A stretch of DNA of 64,000 nt from Candidatus Dormiibacterota bacterium (GTDB lineage: Bacteria; Vulcanimicrobiota; Vulcanimicrobiia; Vulcanimicrobiales; Vulcanimicrobiaceae), in assembly GCA_035532035.1 (NCBI GenBank), contig DATKRS010000029.1, positions 186,001-250,000 on the forward strand, in the 5' to 3' direction. Under the pieces are notes generated by a model, which saw only the letters and a list, made by a program, of their open reading frames with translations, was not told the DNA's origin and did not search any database. This document shows positions 50,322 to 59,693 of the stretch, piece after piece. A program made the translations under genes and the position numbers. The stretch's first letter is position 1. Each line of letters starts with the position of its first letter.

Positions 50322-50762
50322 TTGCCGGAGTCACCGCGCCTGTCGGGCTTGGTGGAGCACGCTCTCGATGAGAAGGGCCGGCTCGTCGTGCCCGCGCGGT
50401 TTCGGGAGCGCCTCGGTGCCGGCTTCGTCCTGACGATCGCCCGTCCCGACCCCTGCCTCGCCCTGTACCCGAGCAACGTTTGGGCGGAGTTCTGCGCTCG
50501 GCTCGAGGCCGCGCCCCGCAAAGACGACGCCTTCCGCCGCATGGTTCGCTCGATCTTCGCCCACAGCGAGGACGTCGGCTGCGACGCCCAGGGCAGAATC
50601 CTGATTCCAGCTTCGCTGCGCGTGTACGCGGGGATCGATCGCGAGGTCGTCTCCGTCGGCGCGCTGACGCGCGTCGAGATCTGGGCGAAAGAGCATTTTA
50701 GCGAGCACGCGGAGCCGCAGGGTGGGAGCCTTGACCTCTTCGGCGAGCTGGGGTTGTCGTGA
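50322..50762 (+). CDS. mraZ: Transcriptional regulator MraZ
   Basis: A 146-residue protein with two AbrB-like halves: HALDEKGRLVVPARFRERLG (~12) and CDAQGRILIPASLRVYAGI (~88). This double D-x-(K/Q)-G-R-(L/I)-x-(I/V)-P pattern defines MraZ, a dodecameric DNA-binding repressor of its own dcw operon. The start is taken as TTG 50322 behind AGGGAGG (50311-50317); GTG 50301 lacks a ribosome site and would overlap the putative binding repeats. First gene of the cluster. Confidence 0.93.
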   Translation: MPESPRLSGLVEHALDEKGRLVVPARFRERLGAGFVLTIARPDPCLALYPSNVWAEFCARLEAAPRKDDAFRRMVRSIFAHSEDVGCDAQGRILIPASLRVYAGIDREVVSVGALTRVEIWAKEHFSEHAEPQGGSLDLFGELGLS

Positions 50763-50765
50763 TGC

Positions 50766-51650
50766 GTGGACGAGCCGTTGCGTCACGTTCCCGTGCTCAC
50801 CGCATCGGTGCTCGCCTATCTCGACATTCGGCCGGAGGGAACGTACGTGGATGCGACCTTCGGCGGCGGCGGTCACAGTCGCTCGATTCTCGAGCGCTTG
50901 CGCGGCGGTACGCTCGTTGCGCTCGATGCGGACCCGCAGGCACGGGAGTGCGCGCAAACGATCGCCGATCCGGCGTTCCATTTCGCGCGCGCGAACTTTC
51001 GCAACCTCGCATCCATACTCGCTCAGTACGGCATCGCCCGGGTGGACGGCGTGCTCTTCGACTTGGGAGTCTCTTCCATGCAGCTTGACGACGCGCACCG
51101 CGGCTTTTCCATGGTGAAGGACGCTCCGCTCGACATGCGGATGAATCAGTACGCCGGCCGAAGTGCGTACGACGTGCTCGCGCACGCGAGCGAGCGCGAG
51201 CTGGCCGACATCTTCTTCAGTTACGGTGAGGAACGAGCCGCGCGACGCGTCGCGCGCGCGATCGTCGCGCGCCGGCGCCAGGGAACGCTGCCGAGGACGA
51301 CAACGGACTTCGCGCGCTTCGTCGCAGGCGTCGTGCAGAAGCCGGGCCGGCGCGAGCGCATCCATCCGGCGACGCGATTCTTCCAAGCACTGCGCATCGC
51401 CGTCAACGAGGAACTCGATGCGCTGCACGAAGGCGTGAGCGCGGCGATCGATTCGCTTCGCGTGGGGGGGCGCGTCGTCGCGATCAGCTTCCATTCGCTC
51501 GAAGATCGCATCGTCAAACGCGCCTTGCGCGCCGACGAGCGTATAGAGGTGCTCACGAAAAAGCCCGTGACGCCGTCGCAAGAAGAGGTCGCAGCGAATC
51601 CGCGCGCTCGCAGCGCGAAGCTGCGCGCCGGGGAGCGTAAAGCGCTATGA
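50766..51650 (+). CDS. rsmH: 16S rRNA (cytosine1402-N4)-methyltransferase RsmH
   Basis: A 294-residue SAM methyltransferase: RHVPVLTASVLAYL at the start, SAM-binding VDATFGGGGHS (~28), FDLGVSSMQLDDAHRGFSM (~98), and the C-terminal FFQALRIAVNEEL, SFHSLEDRIVKR and final ANPRARSAKLRAGER. Methylates C1402 in the P-site region of 16S rRNA. GTG start at 50766, three bases after the mraZ stop. Formerly mraW. Confidence 0.95.
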   Translation: MDEPLRHVPVLTASVLAYLDIRPEGTYVDATFGGGGHSRSILERLRGGTLVALDADPQARECAQTIADPAFHFARANFRNLASILAQYGIARVDGVLFDLGVSSMQLDDAHRGFSMVKDAPLDMRMNQYAGRSAYDVLAHASERELADIFFSYGEERAARRVARAIVARRRQGTLPRTTTDFARFVAGVVQKPGRRERIHPATRFFQALRIAVNEELDALHEGVSAAIDSLRVGGRVVAISFHSLEDRIVKRALRADERIEVLTKKPVTPSQEEVAANPRARSAKLRAGERKAL

Positions 51651-52051
51651 CGGCACTGCGACTCGAAGCTCCGGCGCGCATTCGCAACCCGCGCACCGCG
51701 CGCTCGGCAACGCAGCGCCGGATCGTGAGAAATCAACGCAGCCGGTACGCGGCGGTGACGTGGATCACGTTCGGCGTCGCGGTGGCCTTGGCCATCCTCC
51801 TCACGTACGTGCGGCTGACGTCGAGCATCACGGCGCTCTCGTACGCCGTGGACCGGGCGCACGGACAGCGCGCCGACATGCAAATGCAGGACGCCCGCCT
51901 CGACGACGAGATCGCATCGTTGACGTCGGATGATCGTCTCGCTTCCGTCGCCGCACGCCTGGGCATGGTGCAGCCGACGCAGTTTGTGCGCATCAGCCTC
52001 CTTCCTGCGCCGGCCTCGCAAAGCCACCCGCTGGCATTTCTCTCGCGGTAA
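51647..52051 (+). CDS. ftsL: FtsL-like septum formation protein
   Basis: A 134-residue bitopic protein: basic cytoplasmic N-terminus (~1-36), one membrane segment (AAVTWITFGVAVALAILLTYV, ~35-55), then a helical region with heptad-like Ala/Leu spacing (ALSYAVDRAHGQRADMQMQ). ATGA overlap with rsmH and position before ftsI identify it as FtsL/DivIC-type, a poorly conserved family. It would form the FtsQLB complex that activates FtsWI; FtsB and FtsQ are not in the window. Confidence 0.75.
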   Translation: MTALRLEAPARIRNPRTARSATQRRIVRNQRSRYAAVTWITFGVAVALAILLTYVRLTSSITALSYAVDRAHGQRADMQMQDARLDDEIASLTSDDRLASVAARLGMVQPTQFVRISLLPAPASQSHPLAFLSR

Positions 52052-52069
52052 GCGCAGAAGCGGCGCGCG

Positions 52070-53809
52070 ATGCACAAGAGAGCGTTTTCCCGCGTCGCAC
52101 CGCTGCGTGCAAAGCTCTTCTTCTATTTTTGCTTCGTCGTCGGCCTCTATCTCGTCTGGAGGCTCTACGACGTGCAAGTCCTGCGCGGCCCGGTCTACGC
52201 GCGGGATGCGCTCAACCAGCGCACGCGATTGATCACGATCGCCGGTCATCGCGGCTCGATTTTGGATCGCGACGGGAGCGAGCTCGTACGCTCGTTGCCG
52301 TCGGAGTCGATTTACGTCGATCCACACGACGTGACAGACGTCGGGGAGACCGTCGCGCGCCTGGATGCCGTCGTCGGGCCGCTCGGTGCGCAGACGCTCG
52401 CACTCCTGCACGATCCGCGCGCGCAGTTCGTCTATATCGCGCGTAAAGTGCCGCACGAAACCGCGGTACGGGTGGCGGCGCTCAACCTTCCAGGCGTCGG
52501 CATCGAGCAGGAGGTCACCGGGAGGCGCATCGACACGGTCGGACGGCTTGCTTCGACGATCGTCGGGTACGTCGGCACCGACGAGAACGGACTCGCGGGC
52601 GTCGAGTACTCGTACGACGACGTTCTGCGTGGCATCTTCGGCAAGGTGCTCGTGCAGGAGGACGATTTGGGCCGGCCGATTCCTGTGGCGCGCGAGGACG
52701 TCGTGAAGCCGCCGAAGGATGGGCTCTCGGTCGAGCTGACGCTCGACTCGTATCTACAGTTCGTCGCGCAGGAAGCGCTGGCGCAGCAAGTGCGGCGCTT
52801 TCACGCCACCGACGCGACGGCGATCGTCATGAACCCGTGGACCGGCGAGGTGCTGGCGATGGCCAACGTGCCGGACTACGACCCCAACCATTGGGAACGC
52901 TTTCCCACACGCGATCAGCGAGACCGCGCGGTGATGGACGCGTACGAGCCCGGCTCGACGTACAAGCTCGTGACCGCTGCCGCGGCGCTCTCGTCGGGCA
53001 AGGTGACGCTGCAGTCGCACTTTCCCGCCCACGACGAGATCACGGTAGGTGGCTGGACGATTCACAACGCCGAGGACGGCTTCATGCCCAATCAGGGCGG
53101 AAGCGAGACGCTCGAGCAGATCGTAGAGTACTCGCACAACGTCGGCGCAGCCGAGGTGGGGATGCGCATCGGCGCAGGTACGTTCTACGCGATGGAACGG
53201 CGTGCGGGCTTCGGAGAGCCGACCGGGGTTGGCTTGGCGGGTGAGAACCCCGGCATCGTTCCGCCGCCGGCACAGTGGAGCGCGCCGTCGCTGGCGACGA
53301 TGAGCTTCGGGCAGGGCGTGGCGGTGACGCCGCTGGCGCTGACGCGCTACTACTGCGCGATCGCTAACGGCGGGGAGCTGATGCGGCCGCTTTTGGTGCG
53401 GGCGTACGTGAACGGGTCGGGGACGGTGGTGCGGCGGTTCGAGCCGCAGGTGGTGCGGCGGGTCTTTTCGCCGGAGGTCGCAGCGGAGCTGCGGACGTTC
53501 TTGCGGCAAGTGGTGCTGCACGGGACGGGTGACCCGACGGCGCAGATTCCCGGCTACGCGACCGCCGGCAAGACCGGAACCGCGCAGATCGTCGAGAATG
53601 GCACGTACGAGCCGGGAGCGTACTCGGCCTCGTTCATGGGCATGATTCCGTACGACCATCCGCGGTACGTTATCTTCGTGAAGATCGATCGCCCCGAGGG
53701 CTCCTATTACGGCAGCGTCGTGGCGGCGCCGGTCTTCGTGCGGATCGCGCGCGCAGCCATGCTGCGCGACGGGATCGCGCCGGCGCCTTCAACGCTCGCG
53801 CGACCGTGA
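52070..53809 (+). CDS. ftsI: Class B penicillin-binding protein, divisome transpeptidase FtsI (PBP3)
   Basis: A 579-residue protein: N-terminal anchor (LFFYFCFVVGLYLVWRLYDVQVL), pedestal domain (RGSILDRDGSELVRS, ~60), and transpeptidase domain with STYK (in YEPGSTYKLV, ~298), SHN (~353) and KTG (AGKTGTAQ, ~505). It cross-links septal peptidoglycan with FtsW. Between about 53310 and 53540 the codons become strikingly G-ending compared with flanks. Overlaps murE by GTGA. No PASTA domain. Confidence 0.94.
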   Translation: MHKRAFSRVAPLRAKLFFYFCFVVGLYLVWRLYDVQVLRGPVYARDALNQRTRLITIAGHRGSILDRDGSELVRSLPSESIYVDPHDVTDVGETVARLDAVVGPLGAQTLALLHDPRAQFVYIARKVPHETAVRVAALNLPGVGIEQEVTGRRIDTVGRLASTIVGYVGTDENGLAGVEYSYDDVLRGIFGKVLVQEDDLGRPIPVAREDVVKPPKDGLSVELTLDSYLQFVAQEALAQQVRRFHATDATAIVMNPWTGEVLAMANVPDYDPNHWERFPTRDQRDRAVMDAYEPGSTYKLVTAAAALSSGKVTLQSHFPAHDEITVGGWTIHNAEDGFMPNQGGSETLEQIVEYSHNVGAAEVGMRIGAGTFYAMERRAGFGEPTGVGLAGENPGIVPPPAQWSAPSLATMSFGQGVAVTPLALTRYYCAIANGGELMRPLLVRAYVNGSGTVVRRFEPQVVRRVFSPEVAAELRTFLRQVVLHGTGDPTAQIPGYATAGKTGTAQIVENGTYEPGAYSASFMGMIPYDHPRYVIFVKIDRPEGSYYGSVVAAPVFVRIARAAMLRDGIAPAPSTLARP

Positions 53810-55260
53810 GCACGCCCGGCAGGAGCGTCGCACTCGCGGCGTTGCTGCAGCGCCTTCCGGGAGCGACGCTGGCCGGCGATGCGCGGACGCGCATCGATGC
53901 CATCGCCGCCGATTCACGCGACGTCCGTCCGGGCTCGCTCTTCGTCGCGCTGCGCGGCGAGCACGCCGACGGTCACGACTTCATTACGCAAGCGATTGAC
54001 GCGGGCGCCGCCGCTGTTGTCGTGGAGCGCGAGCTCGCCGCGTCGCCGACCGCAGCGGTTCGCGTCGAGAGCACGCGCCGCGCGCTCTCGGCGATGGCGG
54101 CCGCGTTCTACGGCGATCCGTCGCAGAAGCTCGCGGTCGTGGGGGTTACGGGAACCAACGGAAAGACGACGACGACGCGCATGCTCGCGGCGATCGCGAA
54201 CGCCGCGGGCATGCCGTGCGGCGTCATCGGAACCATCGGCGCCGAGTTCGCCGAGCGCTCTTGGAAGCTCGCGCATACGACCCCGTTTCCGCAGGAGCTG
54301 CACGCGCTGCTTGCCGAGATGGCGGATGCCGGTGCGCGTGCGATCGCCATGGAGGTCAGCAGCCACGCGCTCGCGCTCGAGCGCGTGCACGACGTGCGGT
54401 TCGCGTGCGGCGTGCTCACCAACGTGACGCGCGACCATCTCGACTTTCACGGAACGCAGGAAGCGTACGCGCAGGCGAAGCGCCGCCTCTTCGCGCTGGC
54501 GCGCACCGCAGCGCTCAACGCCGACGACGCCTTCGGCGCGCGTTGGTCCTCCGAACTGCGCGGCTCGGTTCCGCTGCTCACGTACTCGCTTCGCGGCGAG
54601 GCGGATCTGGTTGCGCGCGACGTCGAGGTGCGCGCCGACGGCAGCAGCTTCATGCTCGACGGCGTGCAGATCTCGCTGGCGCTGCCGGCGCGCTTCAACG
54701 TCGCAAACGCGCTTGCCGCAATCGCCGCGGCGCGGTTGCTCGGCATCGATGACGTAACGAGCGCTGCGGCGCTGCGAACGCTCGTGCGCGTTCCGGGACG
54801 GATGGAACGCGTCGGAGCAGGCGACGTCGAGGTGGTCGTCGATTACGCGCACACCCCGGACGCTCTCGAGCAAGCGCTCTGCGCTCTGCGGGAGATCGCG
54901 CGCGGGCGTCTAGCGGTTGTCTTCGGTTGCGGCGGAGATCGCGATCGTGGGAAGCGACCGGAGATGGGTGCGATTGCGGCGCGCTACGCCGATCGCATCT
55001 ACGTGACGAGCGACAACCCGCGAAGCGAGGATCCGGCGGCGATTGCGCGCGACATCGCTGCGGGCGTCGGGGAGCATCCATACGTGCTGGAGCTGGACCG
55101 GCGCGCTGCGATCGAGCGTGCCGTGCTCGAAGCGCAACCCCGCGATACCGTGCTCGTCGCGGGCAAAGGGCACGAGGCTTATCAGATCGCCGGCGATCGC
55201 GTCGTACCCTTCGACGATGTCGCAGTTGCGCGCGAAGCGCTCGCGAAGCGAGCCCCGTGA
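53806..55260 (+). CDS. murE: UDP-N-acetylmuramoyl-L-alanyl-D-glutamate-2,6-diaminopimelate ligase MurE
   Basis: A 484-residue Mur ligase adding the third stem residue. N-terminal UDP-binding domain with DSRDVRPGSLFVAL (~36), ATP site GVTGTNGKTTTTRM (~108), EVSSHALAL, TNVTRDHLDFHGT, and C-terminal TSDNPRSEDP, whose DNPR motif marks specificity for meso-diaminopimelate over lysine. GTG start overlaps the ftsI stop (GTGA). It indicates a meso-DAP peptidoglycan. Confidence 0.96.
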   Translation: MSTPGRSVALAALLQRLPGATLAGDARTRIDAIAADSRDVRPGSLFVALRGEHADGHDFITQAIDAGAAAVVVERELAASPTAAVRVESTRRALSAMAAAFYGDPSQKLAVVGVTGTNGKTTTTRMLAAIANAAGMPCGVIGTIGAEFAERSWKLAHTTPFPQELHALLAEMADAGARAIAMEVSSHALALERVHDVRFACGVLTNVTRDHLDFHGTQEAYAQAKRRLFALARTAALNADDAFGARWSSELRGSVPLLTYSLRGEADLVARDVEVRADGSSFMLDGVQISLALPARFNVANALAAIAAARLLGIDDVTSAAALRTLVRVPGRMERVGAGDVEVVVDYAHTPDALEQALCALREIARGRLAVVFGCGGDRDRGKRPEMGAIAARYADRIYVTSDNPRSEDPAAIARDIAAGVGEHPYVLELDRRAAIERAVLEAQPRDTVLVAGKGHEAYQIAGDRVVPFDDVAVAREALAKRAP

Positions 55261-56636
55261 AGCTCTCCTTCGACGTCGTCGTGCGCGCGACCGGAGCCCG
55301 CGTCTTCGATGCGGAACGTGCGCCGCGGGAGGTACGCATCTCGACCGACACGCGCGCGTTGAATCCGGGAGATATCTTTCTCGCGTTGCGCGGTGAGCGT
55401 TTCGACGGGCACGCGTATACGGCGCAAGCCGTTGCAGGCGGGGCGGCGGCGCTCGTCGTCGATCGCGAGAGCGCGCGCGTTCCCGGCGTGACGACGCTGC
55501 TCGTCGGAGAGACGCTCGCCGCGTACATGGCGCTCGGAGCGGCAGCACGCGAGCGCTTCTCTGGGCGCGTCATCGCGATCACGGGGAGCACGGGGAAGAC
55601 GACGACGAAAGTGCTGCTCGCGCAGCTGCTCGAAAATCGCTATCCAACTCGCGTGCTCGCAGCACCGGCGAACGAGAACAACGAGATCGGCGTTGCGAAA
55701 CTGCTCCTCGAGGCGTCGAACGAGGCGCACGACGTGCTCGTCGTCGAGATGGGCGCGCGCAAATACGGCGACGTGGCGACGCTGGTAACGATGGCCCGGC
55801 CACACGTGGGCCTATTGACCAACGTCGGCGACGCTCATCTCGAGATCATGGGTTCGCGCGAACGGCTCGAAGAGACGAAATGGGGACTCTTTTCCGGCGG
55901 CGCGAACGCCGTGCTCAATCTCTCCGACGAAGCGTCCCGGCGGCGCGCTCCGTCGCTAGCGGGTCCGGCGCGCTGGTTCTTCGCCGGCGAAAGTGCGCCT
56001 GAACGTCCGGCTGGGGCGCTCTGCGCGGTTCTCGGACGCGACCGCTTGCTGGTCGCGGATGCGGGCAGCGAGCCCGCGACGCGCGCAGTCGACGTGCGAG
56101 TTCCGGGCGCGCACAACCGCGCGAACGTGGCGGCAGCGATCGCCGGCGCCCTCGAGCTCGGCGTCGCGCTCGACGCGATCGTGGCCGCAGTACCGAGCCT
56201 CACCCTCCCCGCGGGGCGTTTCGAACGCATCGCGCTCGCCCGCGGTCCGCAGCTCGTGTACGACGCCTACAACGCCAGTGCCGCCGGGACGATCGCCGCG
56301 CTCGATGCCTTGGCCGACGAGTCCGCGGCGTGCCGCATTGCCGTGCTCGGAGGAATGGCCGAGCTCGGCGACGAGGCCGTGGCGCTGCACGAGCGCGTCG
56401 GCGCCCACGCCGCAGGCATCGTCGATTGGCTGTTGGCAGGAGGAGAGCTCGCGAGCGCGCTGGCAAACGGCGCCGAAGCGGCCGGCTTGCCCCGGCAGCG
56501 CATCGTACGGTACGCGACGAATCACGACGCGGCGGTGTGGCTGCGAGAGCACGCGCGGCGCGACGACCTCGTGCTGCTCAAGGGCTCCCGCAGATATCAA
56601 TTGGAAGAGATCGTCGAGGAGCTTCGCAACTCGTGA
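55257..56636 (+). CDS. murF: UDP-N-acetylmuramoyl-tripeptide-D-alanyl-D-alanine ligase MurF
   Basis: A 459-residue Mur ligase that adds D-Ala-D-Ala to form the pentapeptide precursor. STDTRALNPGDIFLAL (~30), P-loop AITGSTGKTTTK (~105), NEIGVAKLLLEA (~140), NVGDAHLEIMGSRE and YDAYNASAAGT (~338) fit MurF. The GTG start overlaps the murE stop (GTGA), which rejects a much longer upstream frame. Unusually, a CofE-like gene comes next, before mraY. Confidence 0.95.
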   Translation: MKLSFDVVVRATGARVFDAERAPREVRISTDTRALNPGDIFLALRGERFDGHAYTAQAVAGGAAALVVDRESARVPGVTTLLVGETLAAYMALGAAARERFSGRVIAITGSTGKTTTKVLLAQLLENRYPTRVLAAPANENNEIGVAKLLLEASNEAHDVLVVEMGARKYGDVATLVTMARPHVGLLTNVGDAHLEIMGSRERLEETKWGLFSGGANAVLNLSDEASRRRAPSLAGPARWFFAGESAPERPAGALCAVLGRDRLLVADAGSEPATRAVDVRVPGAHNRANVAAAIAGALELGVALDAIVAAVPSLTLPAGRFERIALARGPQLVYDAYNASAAGTIAALDALADESAACRIAVLGGMAELGDEAVALHERVGAHAAGIVDWLLAGGELASALANGAEAAGLPRQRIVRYATNHDAAVWLREHARRDDLVLLKGSRRYQLEEIVEELRNS

Positions 56637-57337
56637 TACGACCGCTCGCCGTTACGCGGCCCGAGCTTCCGGCCGGAATCGTCGCGATTCCGGTCCGAAC
56701 CGCGCTCGTCCGGCCCGGCGACGATTTGACGGCCATCGTCGCGCAGGCCGTGCGCGGCATTGCGCGCGCCGGCGACGTCCTGACGGTCTCGGAGACGGCG
56801 GTCGCCATCGCGCAAGGAGAGCTCGTTGCGGCCGAGCACGTGCGCCCGTCGCGCATCGCCTACGCGCTCTCGCGTCGCGCGGGCGCGTTGGCAACCGTGA
56901 ATCAGCCGGAGTCGCTGCAGCTGGTCATCGATCGCGTCGGCACGCGCAAGGTACTCTACGCGGCGGCGATGCACGTCATCGGGCGCCTGCGCGGCAGGCG
57001 CGGCGTCTTCTACGAGATCATGGGCGAGGCGATCACCGCAATCGACGGCTATACCGGAACGCTTCCGCCGTACGAGCGCGCGATCGTGCTCGCGCCGCGC
57101 GAGCCGGATCGCGTCTGCGAGGAGATCGCGCGACGTACCGGCATCGCCTGCGCCGTTGTCGATGCGAACGACTTAGAGAAGGCGAAGGTGCTCGGCGCGA
57201 GCGCAGGGGTCGAGCGCGGGATCGTGGAGCGCGCGCTGCTCGGTAATCCGCACGGGAACGGTGACGAGCAGACGCCGATCGCTGTGCTCAAATGGCGTGG
57301 CGCGGGTGCCAACCCGTTGCTCGTGGCGGCATCATGA
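56633..57337 (+). CDS. CofE-like (F420-0:gamma-glutamyl ligase family) protein within the dcw cluster
   Basis: A 234-residue protein resembling the CofE/F420 gamma-glutamyl ligase fold: IVAIPVRTALVRPGDDLTAIV near the start (family I-P-V-x-T-x-x-x-x-x-G-D-D), RAGDVLTVSETAVAIAQGEL (~48) and VDANDLEKAKVLGASAGVE late in the protein. Genuine CofE adds glutamates to F420 with GTP. No other F420 gene is visible in the window. Overlap with murF (GTGA) and mraY (ATGA) binds it into the peptidoglycan operon, so its substrate may be a wall precursor (inference). An alternative is a housekeeping F420 gene caught in the operon. Confidence 0.8.
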   Translation: MIRPLAVTRPELPAGIVAIPVRTALVRPGDDLTAIVAQAVRGIARAGDVLTVSETAVAIAQGELVAAEHVRPSRIAYALSRRAGALATVNQPESLQLVIDRVGTRKVLYAAAMHVIGRLRGRRGVFYEIMGEAITAIDGYTGTLPPYERAIVLAPREPDRVCEEIARRTGIACAVVDANDLEKAKVLGASAGVERGIVERALLGNPHGNGDEQTPIAVLKWRGAGANPLLVAAS

Positions 57338-58296
57338 ACGCGGCTGCGTTCTCCGAGCTTGCCTGGGAGTGCGTGGCCGGCTTCTTGGCTGCGCTCGTCG
57401 TCGGCTGGCTGCTCTTACGGCTGCTGCCGAGATTCTCGTTGCGACAGACCGCCTATGAAGATGCGCCGGAGAGCCATCGCGACAAGACGGGGACGCCGAC
57501 GATGGGAGGCTTGGCGATTCTCGCGGCGATCGCGGTCTCGGCGCTTTTTGCTCACGACACGTTCGCTCGGGCGCTCCTCATGCTCGTCTTCGCCTGCGCG
57601 CTGGTCGGCTTCGTCGACGATCTCATCGGCATTCGCAGCGGGTCGAACGCAGGACTTCGAGCGCGAACGAAGTTCCTCGCGACCGCACTCGTCGCGGCGA
57701 TCTTCATGCGCATGGTGCCTGCGAACGATACCCTCTTCCACGCCGGCTCCGCCCTGCTCGTCGTGCCGTACTGGCTCTGGTTCGTTCTAGGCATTCTCGC
57801 AATCACGGGCTGCGTGCACGCGGTGAATCTCACCGACGGCCTCGACGGACTCGCAGCGGGCGCAATCGCGCCGCCGCTCTACGTCTTCTGGGCGCTTGCG
57901 ATCGTCGGGGGAGCGGGTCCACGCGACTGGCCCGTCGTTCTTGGTTTTGCAATCGGCGGCGCCCTCGGCTTTCTCGTCTACAATCGCCATCCGGCGCGCA
58001 TGTTCATGGGTGACACGGGCTCGCTTGCGCTCGGTGCGCTGCTCGCCGGCGCGGCGATACTGGACGGCGAGATGCTCTTGCTCGCGATCGTCGGCGGACT
58101 CTTCGTTGCGGAAGCGCTCTCCGTGATGCTGCAAGTCGCATACTTCAAGATCAGCGGCGGGCGTCGCATCTTTCTCATGAGCCCGCTGCACCATCACTTC
58201 GAGCTTGCGGGATGGCCCGAGCGTACCGTAACGCTCTCCTTCTGGCTCGCCTCAACCGTCTGTTCCGTGGTAGGATGGGTTATCGGAAGCCTGTGA
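57334..58296 (+). CDS. mraY: Phospho-N-acetylmuramoyl-pentapeptide transferase MraY
   Basis: A 320-residue membrane enzyme of about ten segments that makes lipid I. HRDKTGTPTMGGLAIL (~50), FVDDLIGI with the catalytic aspartates (~97), NLTDGLDGLAAGA (~165), FMGDTGSLALGA (~227) and SPLHHHFELAGWPE (~285, HHH motif) are all present. ATG 57334 overlaps the CofE-like stop (ATGA). Confidence 0.96.
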   Translation: MNAAAFSELAWECVAGFLAALVVGWLLLRLLPRFSLRQTAYEDAPESHRDKTGTPTMGGLAILAAIAVSALFAHDTFARALLMLVFACALVGFVDDLIGIRSGSNAGLRARTKFLATALVAAIFMRMVPANDTLFHAGSALLVVPYWLWFVLGILAITGCVHAVNLTDGLDGLAAGAIAPPLYVFWALAIVGGAGPRDWPVVLGFAIGGALGFLVYNRHPARMFMGDTGSLALGALLAGAAILDGEMLLLAIVGGLFVAEALSVMLQVAYFKISGGRRIFLMSPLHHHFELAGWPERTVTLSFWLASTVCSVVGWVIGSL

Positions 58297-58304
58297 AGGA
58301 GTCG

Positions 58305-59693
58305 ATGCTGGAATATTCCGAGCGCACCAACGCGCTCGTCATCGGACTTGGCAGGAGCGGTCTCGCAAGCACGGCAGCGCTGCGCGAACGCGGCGCAGCC
58401 GTCGTCGTCGTCGACGAAAAGTCTCCCGACGCGTTGCGCGACGCGATTACGGCTATCGAGGATCGCGGCGCGCGATTCGTCACGCCGGACGAGCTGCCGG
58501 CCCTGCTGCCAGGTATCACGCTCGCCATCCTCTCGCCGGGAGTTCCTCCGACGTCGCGCGTCGTTCGGCTCGTTCGCGAGGCGGGCATCCCGGCGATCGG
58601 CGAGATCGAGCTCGCCGCGCGGCTGTGCGCGGCACCGATCATCGCGATCACGGGAACGAAAGGCAAATCGACGACGACCGCGCTCATCGCCCACCTGCTG
58701 CGGACGTGCGGGGTCGACGCCGTCGCTGGGGGGAACATCGGCGAGCCGCTCGTCGCTGCGGTCGCTCGCGCGACGTCGCGGTCATGGGTCGTGGCTGAGC
58801 TCTCCTCGTTTCAACTCGAGGGCATCGCGACGCTACGGCCGCGGATCTCCGTGCTGCTCAACATTGCGCCGGACCACCTCGACCGCCATGCGTCGATCGA
58901 GGAATACGCCGAGGCGAAGTTTCGCATCGTCATGAACCAGAGTGAGGGCGACACAATCGTCCTCGACCGCGACGATCCGCGCTTGCGCGCGTTGGAAGGG
59001 CGCTTCGAGAGCCGCGGGTGCGCGGCGCGCCGGCTATGGTATACGCTCGAGCACGACGGTCCCGCGGCGGATATGTCGCTGCGCGGCGAACAGATCGTTA
59101 CCACCGCTGCGGGCGGTGCGGCCGTTGCCGTTGCGGATTGGAGCGACGTTCCATTGCCGGGCGAGCATAATCTGCGCAATGCGATGGCGGCGCTTCTCGC
59201 GGCGATCGCCGCAGGGTGCCCGCCGGCATCGCTGCGCGCCGGGCTGCGCACGTTCGTAGCGCTCGCGCATCGCCTGCAGCCGATTGCTGAAATCGACGGC
59301 GTGCTGTATGTGGACGACTCAAAGGCAACCAATCCCACGGCGACGGTCGCGGCGCTGCGCGCGTACGATCGGCCCGTCGTGCTCGTGGCCGGCGGGCGCG
59401 AAAAGGGGACCGACTTCGCGGAGCTCGGAGGCGTCATGCGCGCGCGCGTCAGGGCGCTGGTCGCCCTCGGCGAGGCGGCGGGGATGCTTGCGCGGGTCGC
59501 GGACGGCCTCCCGGTTACTTTTGCGTCCTCGATGGAGGAGGCGGTCGAGCAGGCGCGGCGCGCGGCTGTGACGGGCGACGTCGTGCTGCTCTCGCCGGCG
59601 TGCGCGTCCTTCGACATGTTCGCGTCCGCAGAGGATCGGGGCGATCGCTTCGCGCGCGCGGTGCGGCTGATCCCGCGAGGCGCGCATGCGTAG
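58305..59693 (+). CDS. murD: UDP-N-acetylmuramoyl-L-alanine-D-glutamate ligase MurD
   Basis: About 462 residues: N-terminal Rossmann (ALVIGLGRSGLASTAAL), ILSPGVPP, ATP site AITGTKGKSTTTALI (~115), ELSSFQLEGI, NIAPDHLDRH and YVDDSKATNPTATVAAL (~325), the typical MurD set. ATG 58305 follows AAGGAG closely; GTG 58293, which would give GTGA overlap with mraY, is the alternative. It overlaps ftsW by eight bases. Confidence 0.95.
   Translation: MLEYSERTNALVIGLGRSGLASTAALRERGAAVVVVDEKSPDALRDAITAIEDRGARFVTPDELPALLPGITLAILSPGVPPTSRVVRLVREAGIPAIGEIELAARLCAAPIIAITGTKGKSTTTALIAHLLRTCGVDAVAGGNIGEPLVAAVARATSRSWVVAELSSFQLEGIATLRPRISVLLNIAPDHLDRHASIEEYAEAKFRIVMNQSEGDTIVLDRDDPRLRALEGRFESRGCAARRLWYTLEHDGPAADMSLRGEQIVTTAAGGAAVAVADWSDVPLPGEHNLRNAMAALLAAIAAGCPPASLRAGLRTFVALAHRLQPIAEIDGVLYVDDSKATNPTATVAALRAYDRPVVLVAGGREKGTDFAELGGVMRARVRALVALGEAAGMLARVADGLPVTFASSMEEAVEQARRAAVTGDVVLLSPACASFDMFASAEDRGDRFARAVRLIPRGAHA

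Noticed and set aside
56633-57337. Evidence that the organism makes F420
   Set aside because: A single CofE-like gene in a wall operon, without other F420 genes in view, is not enough.
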